From Sepioteuthis lessoniana (lineage: Eukaryota > Mollusca > Cephalopoda > Myopsida > Loliginidae), in assembly GCA_963585895.1 (NCBI GenBank), contig CAUZXS010000206.1, positions 1 to 64,000 of the forward strand: a stretch of DNA of 64,000 nucleotides. The letters run 5' to 3'. The notes under the pieces were generated by a model that saw only the letters and a list, made by a program, of their open reading frames with translations, had not been told where the DNA came from and made no database searches. Shown here one piece after another: positions 1-11,600 of the stretch. The translations under genes and the position numbers were made by a program. Each line of letters begins with the position of its first letter. Position 1 is the stretch's first letter.

Positions 1-1417
1 CATGGAAAAACTTTTATAATGCAGTCATAGGAGGAATAGGAAAGCTTCTCAGTCCTCATGCCTTAAAATCACTAAAGAGCATAGAGAAAATCCTACTGAG
101 AATGATATGTGCTTCATTAAATAGTAACCCTTGCAAAAAAAAAGCATCTCTTGCTACAGTCCCATTATTGCCAGTAATAAAACAGACATCATCACCTTCT
201 ATGAGCTATCTTCTCTTATCTGACACATTCCCAAAAACAATCACCAGGGGAGATATGAATGCACAAATAGACAAAAACAGAAATACCAAATTCTGCTTAA
301 ACAACTTATCAAATAGATATAAGGAATATCTAACAGATTTTTCACTCAAGAACAGGCTAGGTTAATATGCCTAAATACTAAATTCCAAAAAAAAGGGAGG
401 GAAAACTATGGACCTACACTTACTCAAAAATACTCTAAAGCACAGCTAGATTATATATTCATGAACAAGAAGTGGATAAATAATACTGTGAACAATGAGG
501 CATAGTTCTCTTTTGAGGCAGTATCTTCTGATCACAGAAGAATCTCAAAGATTTGCTTGAGTCTATGCAGAAATAAGACACAAATAGTTAAAGCTTTACA
601 ATATGACTGATCCTCACACACCAATAGTGATATTAGAAACCATTATACAGTAACTGAAAGAAACAAGTCAGATATTCTGCAGGAGACATCTGAAAAACAA
701 ATGACAAATATGAAAACTTTGTTACTGCCCATATAGAAGCAGCATCCAAATGAATTCCAACAAAACCAAAAGCCAAATGTACAGTTTCATGGGAAGCAAT
801 AGCAATTAGAAAAAAATTAGATAATATGAAAATAGCAACCTTACTTAATAAAAGAAATCTAACAAATGCCAATGCGCAAAAACTTAAGAAATCCCAGTGA
901 GAACTAACACATACCATAAAGAACAACTAGAATACATTCAAGGCCAAATCAATAAAATCTGAAACTCAGTAGAAGATAGACAATCACAATTAACATGGCA
1001 GAGAGTAAATGAAGTGAGCAGAAGGAAGAGCACATAGAAAGCAAAACTAAAAGCTGTCAGCTAAGAAGAAAGAATACAGAAGTGGAAAGAACATTTCAAG
1101 AATCTACTTGGAAACTCCCCGAAAGTCACTGATAAACCTATCAAAAAAATTATTAATAAATAATTCGACATCAAACTGGAACAGTTTACAAAGGAAGAAC
1201 TTAACATAGTACTGAAAAAATTAAAAGCAGAAAAGCTGCAAACTTCAATACTTCCAGAAATATAGAAAACAAGGAAATTTGATGACATATTTCTTTGATT
1301 ATGCAATGCTGTCTATAAACAAAACAATAGGAGAAATGGACAAAAGGCAACATCATCCTCTTCCCTAAGAAAGGTGACATCAGAATCACTAAGAACTACA
1401 GAGGCATAACTCTGCTA
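1..1417 (+). mobile_element. APE-type LINE remnant (endonuclease to early RT)
   Basis: Degenerate open frames read like the ORF of an APE-type non-LTR retrotransposon of the RTE-like sort. The endonuclease motif GDMNAQI lies near 252-272. A frame with the sense of LDYIFMNKKW near 448-477 and a C-terminal SSDHRRI near 523-545 follow. After a linker come frames resembling the start of the reverse transcriptase (KNYRGIT near 1390-1410). Stops and frameshifts break it throughout. The left end runs out of the window, and the right end stops where a SINE begins. The clade is judged from motif memory only. Confidence 0.85.
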
Positions 1418-1483
1418 AAAAATGGTTAAAAACAAATAAAAGATTATGGGAAGAAAAATTTCAAATCATCTTAATCCTATTTC

Positions 1484-1733
1484 TCTGGCGACCATAGTCG
1501 AGAGCAACCAGAAGGCTCCCTTTTCAATAGCTACTACACCGAAGTGTAGGGGAGGACACTACTCCTTTCTCTGGATTGCTCCACTTTACCCTTGATATGT
1601 ACCTTATGTTGCTGAGTGCTAAGCAAAGAGGTATCAAGTACCATTTTTAAAGTCTTTGGTATGACACGACTTGGGATTGAACCCAGGTCTCTCGGGCCAT
1701 TGGCAAACACTCTACCCACTAGGCCATAGCACT
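1484..1733 (-). mobile_element. tRNA-derived SINE, type D
   Basis: Read on the minus strand it starts with a tRNA-like head: an A-box-like CCTAGTGGGTAGAGTG and a B-box-like GGTTCAATCCC. A body follows (CCAAAGACTTTAAAAATGG, TTGCTTAACACTCAGC) ending near CTCGACTATGGTCGCC. Closely related copies lie at 14677, 15402, 46185 and 46518. It abuts the truncated LINE on its left. Confidence 0.85.
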
Positions 1734-2474
1734 AAAAAAAAGTGTAGATAACTCTAATATAACAATAGTATATAATAAATGTTTCTTTGTCAGACACATG
1801 TTAAGTTTTAATGAGATCCTTATATACTAATTGACAAGATATTCAGTTTACAAATGGCTTATTCGAACAATATTTGAGAAGTGGATATCTGCCTTGAAAA
1901 AGTACAATTCTTTAAATGATGAATTGTTTCTTACAGGACAAAGACTTTAGTATTATTTGTTTCATTATGCAACAAAGTGACAATCATTATCATTGTCACA
2001 GATGGATCTTGAATAACAAAAGCTTCATTAATGATTAAAACATTGATAGTCAAGTTGACCTTGCAGAGGTTAATACATTTGAATAGACACTACAAAATAG
2101 TGAGAGAAGCCATCATATTTTTTTTTTAAGAACAAAATTTGGATGGGTATAGTCTATCAGATATAGAGGTCATTTCTCAGAAATTTGTCTTTTCAGGAAT
2201 AAAAACGTAAATATATTTCAAATTTTCTTTGGATAAAAGGAGATTTAGACCTTATTAATCCTCAATTTTGTAGATAAATTTTCCTTTTGCATTGAGAAAC
2301 AAGATTGTCCTATATATTTCCACCCCACGTGTCTATTCTGTTTTATTTATCCATTGGATCTGAAGAAGTCCAGTTATATTTTTCTTCATGTTTTTGGTTT
2401 ACACCAGAAACTGAAAAACAGGATGGAAATAAATTTATAATCCTAAATTAACCGGTCTTTGGATTTTTTCTTAA

Positions 2475-2510
<36 letters not shown>

Positions 2511-2514
2511 TACT
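1734..2514. other. AT-rich stretch, no gene seen
   Basis: No coding frame or repeat family is recognised here. A (TA)n microsatellite lies at about 2478-2505. Confidence 0.6.
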
Positions 2515-3025
2515 AAAATTCTTATTATATATATGGTTTATTTAAGGCCAAAAATTGATTCATTTGTAAATGTTTGATTATAATAACTATTCATATTTTT
2601 CAATATTCCATTGCAATCATTTTTTCTAAATCACCTTTTTTTTGGTCGACAATAATCATTTGTTTGCAGTTGCATGGTATTAAGCACTCCAAAATAATGC
2701 AAATAATTTCCCTACAGTAATATGGTTGTAAATGTTCCTATCTAATACTAATAATTTATGGATAATCATATGATTTCAAGTAATTATTCCTATCTAATGG
2801 TATTTTTTGCACAGTTATGTAGTTTTAACTATTCCTATCTAATACAAATAATTTTCAAACAGATCAATTTGATCCATAGATGAGATTTTAACTGGTACAT
2901 TTCCAGATCAAAATGAACCAGGGAGTAAAGGCAATAAATGGAGTACACTAAACTCCCCAAAGCTCCAAAACTGGAGCCTTACCACAAGATACAGTTAAGT
3001 GTCATACCCATGACATATAATGAGG
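2515..3025 (-). repeat. Family C interspersed repeat
   Basis: One of at least 20 copies in the window. Orientation is set by the tail it shares with SINE-A. The right part carries the diagnostic block GACCTGGGAGTAATGGCAATG / CCCCAAAGCTCCAGAACTGG (diverged here). The middle carries degenerate ~50-bp units around ATTTGTTTGCACACAGTTAT / TTCAAGTATTCCTATC. No protein-coding capacity is visible. Confidence 0.75.
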
Positions 3026-3307
3026 AATGTGACCATTATGTGTTTATGACTGAAATTTATTTTTAAAATTATGACTATCATTGCAGTGCAATGGTTATTT
3101 TTGCAAATATTTTTGAGTAGGCCAACATAGAAAAGTTCCTGACAAGAAAATCATATTGGTATGGCATGGAAATTTCCAAGTGACAGGTTCAGCTTTAAAA
3201 AGGAAATCACCCAGTATCAAAATATCAAATCACCCAGTTTATGACAGCCACATACACTAATTTTCAGATTTAGCTTACTGGCTTATACATATAATTTATA
3301 TGAATGA

Positions 3308-3378
3308 GATATATATATATATATATATATATATCTATATATATATATATACATACACACACACACACACACACACAC
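3308..3378. repeat. (TA)n-(CA)n microsatellite
   Basis: Alternating TA with one C interruption, followed by a CA run. Read directly. Confidence 0.95.
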
Positions 3379-3387
3379 TTGCCTAGT

Positions 3388-3555
3388 TGCCTGGAGCTGT
3401 AGAATACACCAACTGCGTCTCTGCAGGGAGGTAAGATCCCCACCCACCTAACGAATGACCTAATATAACACTAAACAATCTGATGGCGAGGTTACAGTAA
3501 TGCTGGAACTTTGGGGAATGCAAAGTACCCTTTCATTGGCATCGCTCTCAGATCC
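3388..3555 (+). repeat. Family C repeat, head part
   Basis: Contains the family C head: GCTGTAGAATACACCAACTG, then CTCTGCAGGGAGGTAAGA, then TGGAACTTTGGGGAATGC. It is truncated after the CCACTC block and abuts a SINE. Confidence 0.75.
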
Positions 3556-3559
3556 ACTC

Positions 3560-3822
3560 AAGAAGATGGTCAATTTGTAAGCAGTTTAACCAATTTGAAT
3601 TTAGAGTTTTCTTTCTCCTAGACTGGTTGCCATACCGAGGTTAAAGAGCCCAGACTGCCCTACTATTTACCCATAGATGGAGAGAGAATAGTTTGATTAC
3701 GACCTTTCTTAAGCATATTAGTGCATTGTGAAATGCAATCAACCTTGTCCAGGATTTAAACTTTGGTTGCCATGTCCATTTTCTAAGATCGTAATCATTA
3801 CTCCACAAATGACACCATAAAA
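3560..3822 (-). mobile_element. tRNA-derived SINE, type B, degraded
   Basis: The minus strand shows a tRNA-like head near 3780-3815. The shared central domain follows (CTATCTATGGGTAAATAGTA-like), then the type B body (CTCTTTAACCTCGGTATGGC, CTAGGAGAAAGAAAAC). The extreme tail is missing or diverged. Confidence 0.7.
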
Positions 3823-4409
3823 CTAATATGACATAATAAAACTTACATAAAACAAAAATCACAGATAAATATTTCTTTTTTAATAAAACTTGGAATTTGT
3901 GTTTGAAGTACAGAATATTGATATTTCACTATCCAGACAAAAATCTGAAGTAATTACAAAATGCCATCATAAGAACAAATTCCTTTTAAACTATCTACCC
4001 TCAAATTAATGAATATTTCAATATTTCCACAATTTTTTTAATACCTCATTCATAAATTTTTATGTGATACAGAAGATTGCATTTTGTACGAAGATCCTAC
4101 GAAAATCACATTCAACATCATTGCAGGAAAATTGCATCTCACATGAAACAATATTGTTTGCCATTCCACACCATGATGGTAACTGAAATACTTTCCACCA
4201 ACTCACTGCAGCTAACACCTAAATCCAGGAGCTCATCCTACCAGACCTTATAAAAAACATTCAATAAAAAAAGGGGAATTTTTTTGCAAAAGCAAATTTT
4301 TTTTTTCATGAATGTAAATTATGCACTGTTTAGAATTTGTTTATAACAAGAAATATTTTAATCTCACAAAAATATTTGTTACAGACTATTCAAAATGGTA
4401 GTAAATGAA
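3823..4409. other. AT-rich stretch, no gene seen
   Basis: No recognisable coding or repeat content. Several short A and T tracts. Confidence 0.5.
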
Positions 4410-4423
4410 ACAGTATTCCAAGC

Positions 4424-4519
4424 TTGAACAAAAGTTTGTCATCAAATTTTTGGTGGCTGAAGTGCAAACCAAGTGAGATTCACTGGAGAATGTATGATGT
4501 GTATAGCGAAGCATGTTTT

Positions 4520-4559
<40 letters not shown>

Positions 4560-4792
4560 TTACAAATAGGCTAAACTGGTTTGCCACTGAGCATGAAGTG
4601 GAAACACACTGACTCTCTAGTAAAGAAGAAGTTCGAGACACAGCAGTCTATAAAGGAGGTCATGCTGACAGTCTTCAGGGACATGAAAGTACCCATCATT
4701 ATTGATTTTCTTCAAAAACATGCAACTGTAAATAGTGCTTCCTATTACTAACTCCTTTTGTAAAATTCACCTTATTTAATGAATGACCCTGA
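4424..4792 (+). pseudogene. mariner transposase remnant with A34 tract
   Basis: Fragments in shifting frames match a mariner-type transposase. An N-terminal helix-turn-helix-like segment reads EQKFVIKFLVAE... then EIHWRMYDVYSEACF. After a run of 34 A (4523-4556) come frames like KKFETQQSIKEVMLTVFRD and VNSASYY, which belong to the catalytic domain. Most of the middle of the protein is missing and the poly(A) run sits at that gap. There is no intact catalytic triad, so it is a dead copy. It differs from the mariner at 5766. Confidence 0.7.
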
Positions 4793-5189
4793 CATAAAAA
4801 GCATCTGAATGCTACATTGAAGTATTATGGTGCTCCATCTTATCAACATGAGCAACTTGCAGCAGATCACCAGAGCTGGTACTCAATCAACTATGCAGCT
4901 GAAGCCTTTGAGCCAACTTGCACCACTACCAAAAATCAAAAGCAAACCCAAGAAATTCCAAAAAGAAATTAAAAGATATCATCACTGACAATGAAGAAGA
5001 GACAATGAATACATTTAAAACGTATGCATCTAACTCTTGTTGATAAATATCAGGAGATAAAGAGGAGGCATTAGCTTTTAACAAGACAGATTTTATTATT
5101 CTTTTGTGTGCTATCATTTTTCAGGATAATATACTCAGGGAATCAAAAATTTTGGAATATCTCAGTAACATCAAGCACAATTCAGCAAC
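4793..5189. other. no gene seen
   Basis: Unassigned sequence between two transposon remnants. No family recognised. Confidence 0.4.
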
Positions 5190-5387
5190 TCTGGTTTGGT
5201 TTGGTTTCTTTGTTTAATGGCATATCAACTCTTTTTAGGTTATTTAATGCCAAAGCCATTCTCCTAGAAGAACAGTAGTGGTACTATTTAACCCATAGCT
5301 GGGAGGATAAGGGGGTTCATACCTTTCCCAAGGGTATTTGTCCGAAAGTGAATGTAATAGCGCGACTGGAGTACGAACTAGCAACTC
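5190..5387 (-). mobile_element. SINE type A, head truncated
   Basis: The minus strand reads the SINE-A body: central domain (CCCTTGGGAAAGGTATGAAC, CTATGGGTTAAATAGTACCA), then the tail TGGCATTAAATAACC and AAACCAAACC. The tRNA-like head is lost at the junction with the mariner remnant on the right. Confidence 0.85.
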
Positions 5388-5740
5388 TGGATGCTTTTGC
5401 CAAGATTGTGAAAGTGATGAACCCCACTGGGTTGTAAGATGCTAAGATTGACTGATACTCTCCAACTGTTACCAGATTTGTGTTGGAGAACAATTTTAGA
5501 ATCCAGTTGATCTTGTCTGAGAAAAATTTCTAGAACCATCTGGTTACTGTACTGTGATCAACCTTTTACACAACAAAAGATTTTGGCAGTTCCAACCCAG
5601 TTTGAATTCAGAAAGCAAAAGTTCCCAAATAAGACTATGTTGCATGTTCATCTGTGCAGCTTTCAAATCGCACACACAGTGAACCAATGCAAAACATGTC
5701 AGCACACGAAATATCACAATTTTACCAATCACAAGTACCT
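5388..5740 (-). pseudogene. second mariner-type transposase remnant (N-terminal)
   Basis: On the minus strand a frame begins MNMQHSLIWELLLSEFKLGW. After frameshifts it continues VTRWF and, near 5386-5430, VHHFHNLGKSIQSC. These fit the paired helix-turn-helix region of a mariner-family transposase that differs from the one at 5766. Multiple stops; the catalytic part is absent. The family call rests on remembered motif similarity. Confidence 0.6.
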
Positions 5741-5765
5741 ACCATGGCTTCATTCACATGATAAA

Positions 5766-6670
5766 CGTGGTACCTTCAATAAGATTCCAGACTTTTTTTG
5801 TACAGGCATTTAAAATAGTCGTAGACTCTTCAAAATTCTCTATGTTATTGCTATACATCTTATGAGATGACTGACCAATTTTTATGATTTCAGCTTCAAA
5901 TGAACAGCTATAACAGCAATTGGAATACACCCTACTAAAGCCTGATTGTCACAGCTGGTCAATTTCAAAAATGCAATCTGGACATGAGGACACTTTAGAA
6001 GAGCGATATGCAATAAAATTCTGTTTTAAACTTGGAAAAAATGACACAGAATCATATGGAATGCTTCAGACTACTTTTGGAGCATCTTGCATGGATCGAG
6101 CATCAGTTTTTGAGTGGCATAAGAGATTCAAGGAAGCCAGGGAGTCTGTGAGGGATGATGAGAGGTATGGGAAGAGTAAGGAAGTCAATACACCAGAGTT
6201 GATTGGCTAAAGGGTTAGGGTTACTATGTTGAGGTTTTAAGGGAGTTCAGGAAGATATTCCGTCGGAAGAGACCAGCACTCTTCAAATCGGGTCAGTGGC
6301 ATTTCCACCAGGACAATGCACCAGTCCACAACTCCATCCTTGTCACAGACTACTTGACCAAGATGGGCATCAAGACAGTTCCTCACCATCCCTATAGTCC
6401 AGACCTTGCTCCCTGTGACTTTTGGTTATTCCCTAAGCTCAGAGGCTGTCATTATGAGACAATTGAGGAGATGAAAGAGGCTGTGACAAAGGTCATTGAC
6501 ACACTAACACAAGAGGACTTCCATGGGGCCTTCCAGAAGTTGTTGGAATGGTACAAGAAATGCATTGCAGCCGGAGGAGATTACTTGGAAGGGTACTAGA
6601 GTTTCATGAGTGTACTATCAATAAAAGTGCCCATACGAAAAAAGTCTGGAAACTTATTTAATGATCCTCG
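5766..6670 (+). mobile_element. non-autonomous mariner, internally deleted, copy 1
   Basis: About 905 bp, bounded by imperfect terminal inverted repeats (core AATAAGTTTCCAGAC; left copy has one change). A TA follows the right end at 6671-6672, as expected for a mariner target. The transposase N-terminus is at 5920-6210 ([18 protein letters not shown]) and the C-terminus at about 6290-6597, with HQDNAPVH and YSPDLAPCDFWLF holding the second and third catalytic Asp. The region with the first Asp is deleted. The junction at 6205-6222 carries a filler reading AGGGTTAGGGTTA. Copy 2 at 35658-36561 has the same length and junction. Cannot encode an active enzyme. Confidence 0.92.
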
Positions 6671-6672
6671 TA

Positions 6673-7307
6673 TGTGCTGCAAATTAACATGTACCAAAAT
6701 ATAGCTAAACTTTTGACTCATCTTTTAGAGTTAGAGACAAGGAAATCAATCTTCCAACTCATTGTTTCAGGACATTAATAATGCATTCTTTTCAAAATTA
6801 GACTGTTATTTCATCATCTTTCATGAATCAATGACAGTTGAAAATCTGTGATAAGTAGTTTTAAACATAAAAACTGCTAAATTATTAAGCTAAATAACAA
6901 AAATCAATGTCTTAATCATTTGATGATTAAAACATTTCTTACAAGACTGATGCAAACCTCTTAAAAATCAATTAAATCTATTTTTATTTGATCTCTTAAT
7001 AAATGTTCTTATTTGATCTCTTATTTAATTTTGAGAATTCAAAAACCTTGCTAAATAAAGCATGATAACTAAATTCAGAGACATGAAAAAATTACCCCCA
7101 TCCCTGCAATTGATATTGCTCTCAGAAGCATAAGACTGGTTTTGATATCAAGGGCTAATTTGCAAAGGTGGTCAAGTTTCAACAGGGAACTTCAGGCACC
7201 CTAATCTCATCACGATATATTAAGAGTGCAGTAGGTTCTAATATAACCAGTGATAAATAATAATCTATATATTAATAGCACTCTAAGAATATCCCTCAGT
7301 TGTAGAT
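6673..7307. other. AT-rich stretch, no gene seen
   Basis: No coding or repeat signal that I can name. Confidence 0.5.
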
Positions 7308-7990
7308 TGTTTTTATTTGTTTAATAGCATATCAAACCCTTAAGAATTATTAAATATTGAAATCATTTTTTTCTAGCAATTATATGGTTTATTAATAATC
7401 ATTTGTTTGTACACAGTTATATGGTTTCAAGTATGTACTTATCCAACCCTTCTGCCATGGACAGGATGTGACAAGATCAAAGTGAAATACAAACAACCGC
7501 ATCCAAGATTTTAACTTGGGTCCCTGACTCCATTTCCAACAATGATAAAGATTATGTTAAATGCGTCTATGGTTTCAAGTATTCTTTTCTAACAATAATT
7601 TGCAAACAATTATACGGTTTCAAGTATTTCAAACAATATGGTTTCAAGAAACTAATAATAATAACCCTTTGTAAATAGTTATAGCTTCAAGCAACTATTC
7701 TTAATACAAATGATCTGCACACAGTTATAAGGTTTCAAGTACTTCTATCTAGTATTTTCAAACAAATTCATTTGATCTATAGATAGGATCCTAACAGGTT
7801 CTACCATTACCAGTCAAAGTAGACCTGGAATTAATTGCAATGAAGGGGTTACTTCACATCTCCAGAGTTGAAAACTGGATCCTTGTCCTTGGGTTCAATT
7901 TAATATCATAACCAAGACACCTCTTTTTGATGGGGGCCTTAACAATCAGGTTATTCTAAGCCCTTCTTACAGGGTAGAGCAGTAGACTGC
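7308..7990 (-). repeat. Family C repeat interrupted by a SINE
   Basis: The tail part (AATAGCATATCAAACCC) is at 7320-7340. Internal units with TTTGTTTGTACACAGTTATA follow. The diagnostic block is at 7775-7925. A SINE-B fragment interrupts it at about 7435-7560. Confidence 0.75.
7435..7560 (-). mobile_element. SINE type B, internally deleted
   Basis: Left end is the type B tail in reverse (ACTTATCCAACCCTTCTGCC, CAGGATGTGACA). The right part is the head (ACTTGGGTCCCTGACTCCA). The central domain is missing. It lies inside the family C repeat. Confidence 0.7.
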
Positions 7991-8525
7991 TAACAAGTAG
8001 GTCTGGATTTTCCTCTCGAGTAACTTATAGGTAAACTTTACTGATAAAGAAAATTTTTCTTAGTCCAGAATAATGACATTTTTCTGCAAATAATCAGTTT
8101 GCAAAATCCCTGATATCCACAAATTTGTATGAAAAATAGATCAAAACTGAAGTAAGCAAATAATCTTCCATTTTTATGGCCTAAAATTCATCCATGTACA
8201 ATGTATGCAGCCTAAAATTCATCCATGTATAATGAACTGTGCTACGTTTTCTTTGTTTCTTTGTTTATAACTTCTGTTAGGATAAAAGTGTAGAAACTGT
8301 GTACCCTAGTGAGAATCAAAGTGCCACTCCCTAAGACTTCTGTTTATGATTCAGATTATAGTAGCTGAACATACTTTTAAAAAAACTTAAATTTTAAAAT
8401 TAAAAATAATTATCTGTATATTTATACATCCTTTTTTTATCTTATTTTGCATGTCTTTTTGAGTAAGTATTAAACTTTATGATCTTCAAAATTATAACTT
8501 TTCATCTCCATACTTTTGTTACAAT

Positions 8526-8752
8526 TAGGTTTATTTAACTACAGAGAGATACAAGTCTATTGACCAGGAAAAGAAGCTGTTTCAACTTTATATGCAACAA
8601 ATACACACCTATGTATGTGGCTGATTTCAAGTCAGAGCTTATTGTCCCTCATGTGTATCCATTCTTCCAGTCCCTATAATCCCCCAATGCACTGTTCACA
8701 GGAGGCAACTCCTTTTCTATCCTTCAGAGGGAATAACTTTGATATTTTTTTT
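8526..8752. repeat. Family I repeat, copy 1
   Basis: Clearly related to 32080-32306: both share AGGTTTATTTAAC, TCTATTGACCAGGAAAA, TCTTCCAGTCCCTA, AATGCACTGT and TTCAGAGGGAATAA in the same order. No tRNA head or coding frame recognised. Function unknown. Confidence 0.75.
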
Positions 8753-8942
8753 TCTTATGTTTGATCCCTAAAAAAATTTTTTACAAATAACTTCATAATT
8801 TCCATGGGTACAAAGCTCAGATCCAAAGCAAAAGTGATAGAGTAATAATTTAATCCGATGCAGAGTGCACAGATACTACACTGAGTCAAGGAAAAAATAC
8901 AAACCTATATATAAATCCCATTGTTATTTTTTTTTTTTTACA

Positions 8943-9127
8943 AGTACAATCATCATCATCATCATGTCATGCACGGATATCCCTGACCCTCTCTCGCCAC
9001 TTCTCCCTATCATTCATCACTTTTGGCAGGTCTTCAGGGCCACATCCCATATCCTCACATAGCTGCTGTATGTATGTTCGAGCTGGTCGTCCTGCTTTTG
9101 CTTGGCCATATGCGGGGTTCCATAGGA
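8943..9127 (-). mobile_element. LINE 3' end fragment with (ATG)n tail
   Basis: The minus strand reads the LINE C-terminus (GRPARTYIQQL-like, EDL, WRERVRDI-like). It ends in a short (GAT/ATG)n microsatellite, seen on + as repeated ATC at 8948-8966. That tail recurs on the insertion at 56788-57282. Confidence 0.8.
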
Positions 9128-9978
9128 ATATCAAATATTATTCTTATATGTTAATTAGGATATTTTTTTTGGAGATGAGTTGGGCAGTTGAAGACAAGTA
9201 TCATTTTTAGATGTACATAAAAATTCATATAAAAAACCAAACTAAAGTTAAACTTATGCTTGTAAAATCTTTGAATCTAAAATAATCACATTTCTTCCAA
9301 GAGTTGTTTAAACCATTGATCACTTTTTTTTTTTGCATTTGCTGTTACATTTCAGTTAGAAAAGAAAAAGAGGAATAGTTTTTTTAATCTTTAAAGCAAA
9401 CCAGAAAATGCTAGCTAACAACAACAGCAAAAAGGAGACAAATATGCTGCTTAGACAAACCCATTAGGTGAAACTTTACCACAATGCACATAACACAAGC
9501 AATTCTACATTTTATATGCAGGATTAGTCTCTAATCCTTTCATTTCTAAACAAAGTAATCCACACTACATCAAAACCTATTCAAGGCCTGTATTATATAT
9601 TTATCCATGCCACGTAACATTTAGAACAGGAAATAAAAGGATAAACTTTTAAGATTTTATCTGAATCACTCAGATGAGGAATTATTATTAGCAGTACTTA
9701 CACATGTAACATACAGGTTCTAAGACAGACATTATTAAAAATAAAGAATGTTGTGTCAATTTTATCAAAGTTTACGATAATCATTCATATTTAAAAGGCT
9801 ACTTATTTGTTTTTATCATTCATTTATTGTGTATTACTGCACTGTTTACACCAGGCATGACATATGGAAAATGGCTTCAAGTTCATTTAGTGATCTCAGT
9901 TATTTAAAAAAAAAAAAAAAAACCTAAAGATTAATAAATGTTTCATATAAATATTTTTTAATTATTTTCCAGACTTGA

Positions 9979-10009
<31 letters not shown>

Positions 10010-10794
10010 TAGGTTAATACTAACCTAATTTTTGTATAAATAGATTTCTAATCCTTTCTTTTAAGGCCAGATGACTGTTGAAATGAAATTCCCTCTAAGT
10101 AACTCAACACCTAGTTACAACAAAGATGGTCAAAGTACATACAGGCAAGAAGAGAGATCCATCTGCATCTCATAATGATTACCATGGGAGTGAATAAGCA
10201 CTGTGAGATGAACAACCTTTTCCAATGAATGGGACACTTAGAAAGATCCCACCTAAAATTAACCTAGCAAAATTTAAACTTTTTTTAGGTATACCTTTAA
10301 GAAGGTCTGAATTTATGTTTCTACTTCATGCCCCGAACAGCTTTAGAGAGGATGTACCCCCAGGCAGTACATTGCACTAAAAGAGATAGGATCAGGATGA
10401 ATACCAATGAAGCTTAGCTATTTTTGGCACCACCCTTTCAAAAAGAGCAGAGTCCCAGCAAACCTTGACCTTGAATCACATCCTTCATGATAAATAGAGG
10501 AGAGGTAAATTTATACTGCCAGTCCAGATTGTCTTCTCTAAAGACAAGTTAAACTGGAAACCTGATAAATTCATATGTTCCTCAGATAAAATTATCCCAA
10601 TGAACTAAAGAGGAAGAGGGTGATATTCTCTTGATTCAGCAGCAAAAGTCAGGGGGAATGGTTTATTTTTGAATAAACCATTAAAAAATATGCCCTAGAG
10701 TAATACTAAAATCTAAATTTAAGAATTATAGAAAACAATATTTTTAAAACAGGCAAAGGTTAAATTGAAATAAAGCAAAAACACAAAAGGCGGG
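9128..10794. other. AT-rich stretch with poly(A) tracts, no gene seen
   Basis: A-runs at about 9906-9922 and 9982-10008. The rest (including 10060-10680, which is less AT-rich) has no long frame and no family that I recognise. Confidence 0.5.
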
Positions 10795-11332
10795 ATTAAG
10801 ACATATTTTACCAACCTAGGAAGCAGTGTCTCATCAACCAAGACAGTCATCAACACGCGACTAGCAAAGGCATGGACAGCTATCGATAGGCTATCGGTCA
10901 TATGGAAGTCAGACCTGACCGATAAAATAAAATGCAGTTTCTTCCAAGCAGCGGTCGTGTCGAAACTGCTGTATGGATGTACTACAGAGATGCTAACTAA
11001 ACGTATGGAGAAAAAGCTTGATAGCATCTGCACAAGAATGCTGCAAGCAATATTGAACAAGTCATGGAGACAGCACCCCACAGAGCAGTACAGCCACCTA
11101 CCACCCATCATGAAAACTATCAAAGTTAGATGAACCAGACATGCGGGACACTGCTGGAGTAGTAGGGACGTGCTCAAAAGTGACATACTCCTGTGGACCC
11201 CTTTCAGATGGATGAGCAAAGGCAGGACGACCAGCTAGAACCTATATACAGCAGCTCTGTGCCGATACAGGATATAGCCCTGAAGACCTGCCAGAAGCAA
11301 TGGACGATAGAGAAGGGTGGCGAGAAAGAATC
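10795..11332 (+). mobile_element. LINE 3' fragment (RT C-terminus)
   Basis: The + strand translates with frameshifts as LINE C-terminus: TRLAKAWTAIDRLSVIWKSD, then FFQAAVVSKLLYGCTT, ILNKSWRQHPTE, TRHAGHCW and a degenerate end. Stops are present. The long minus-strand frame here (10719-11219) is only its antisense shadow. Confidence 0.88.
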
Positions 11333-11337
11333 TAATA

Positions 11338-11600
11338 GTTCTATTTTCACTCAGTTAAATGGTTTCCAGTATAGTAAATGATTAAATATTTCTATTTGAC
11401 ACATAGATGGAACCCTAACAGGTACTACTACTCTCGGTCAGTGGACCTGGGAGTAATGGCAGTGAAGGGGTACTCCACATTCCTCAAAGCTCCAGAACTG
11501 GACTCTCACCATCAGATGGTTTGATATCATATCCAGAATATTTGTTGGATGGGGGGGGTCTTACTTGCTCTGCAGAGGTGGCATATTCTATAGCCTAAAC
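11338..11600 (-). repeat. Family C repeat, head part
   Basis: Shows GGAACCCTAACAGGTACTAC, GTGGACCTGGGAGTAATGGC and AAGCTCCAGAACTGGA, ending near GCTCTGCAGAGGTGGCATA. Lies directly after the LINE fragment. Confidence 0.8.

Noticed and set aside
10719-11219. Longest open frame in the window, 166 codons, minus strand
   Set aside because: Antisense of the LINE C-terminus on +; the sense strand gives the recognisable motifs.
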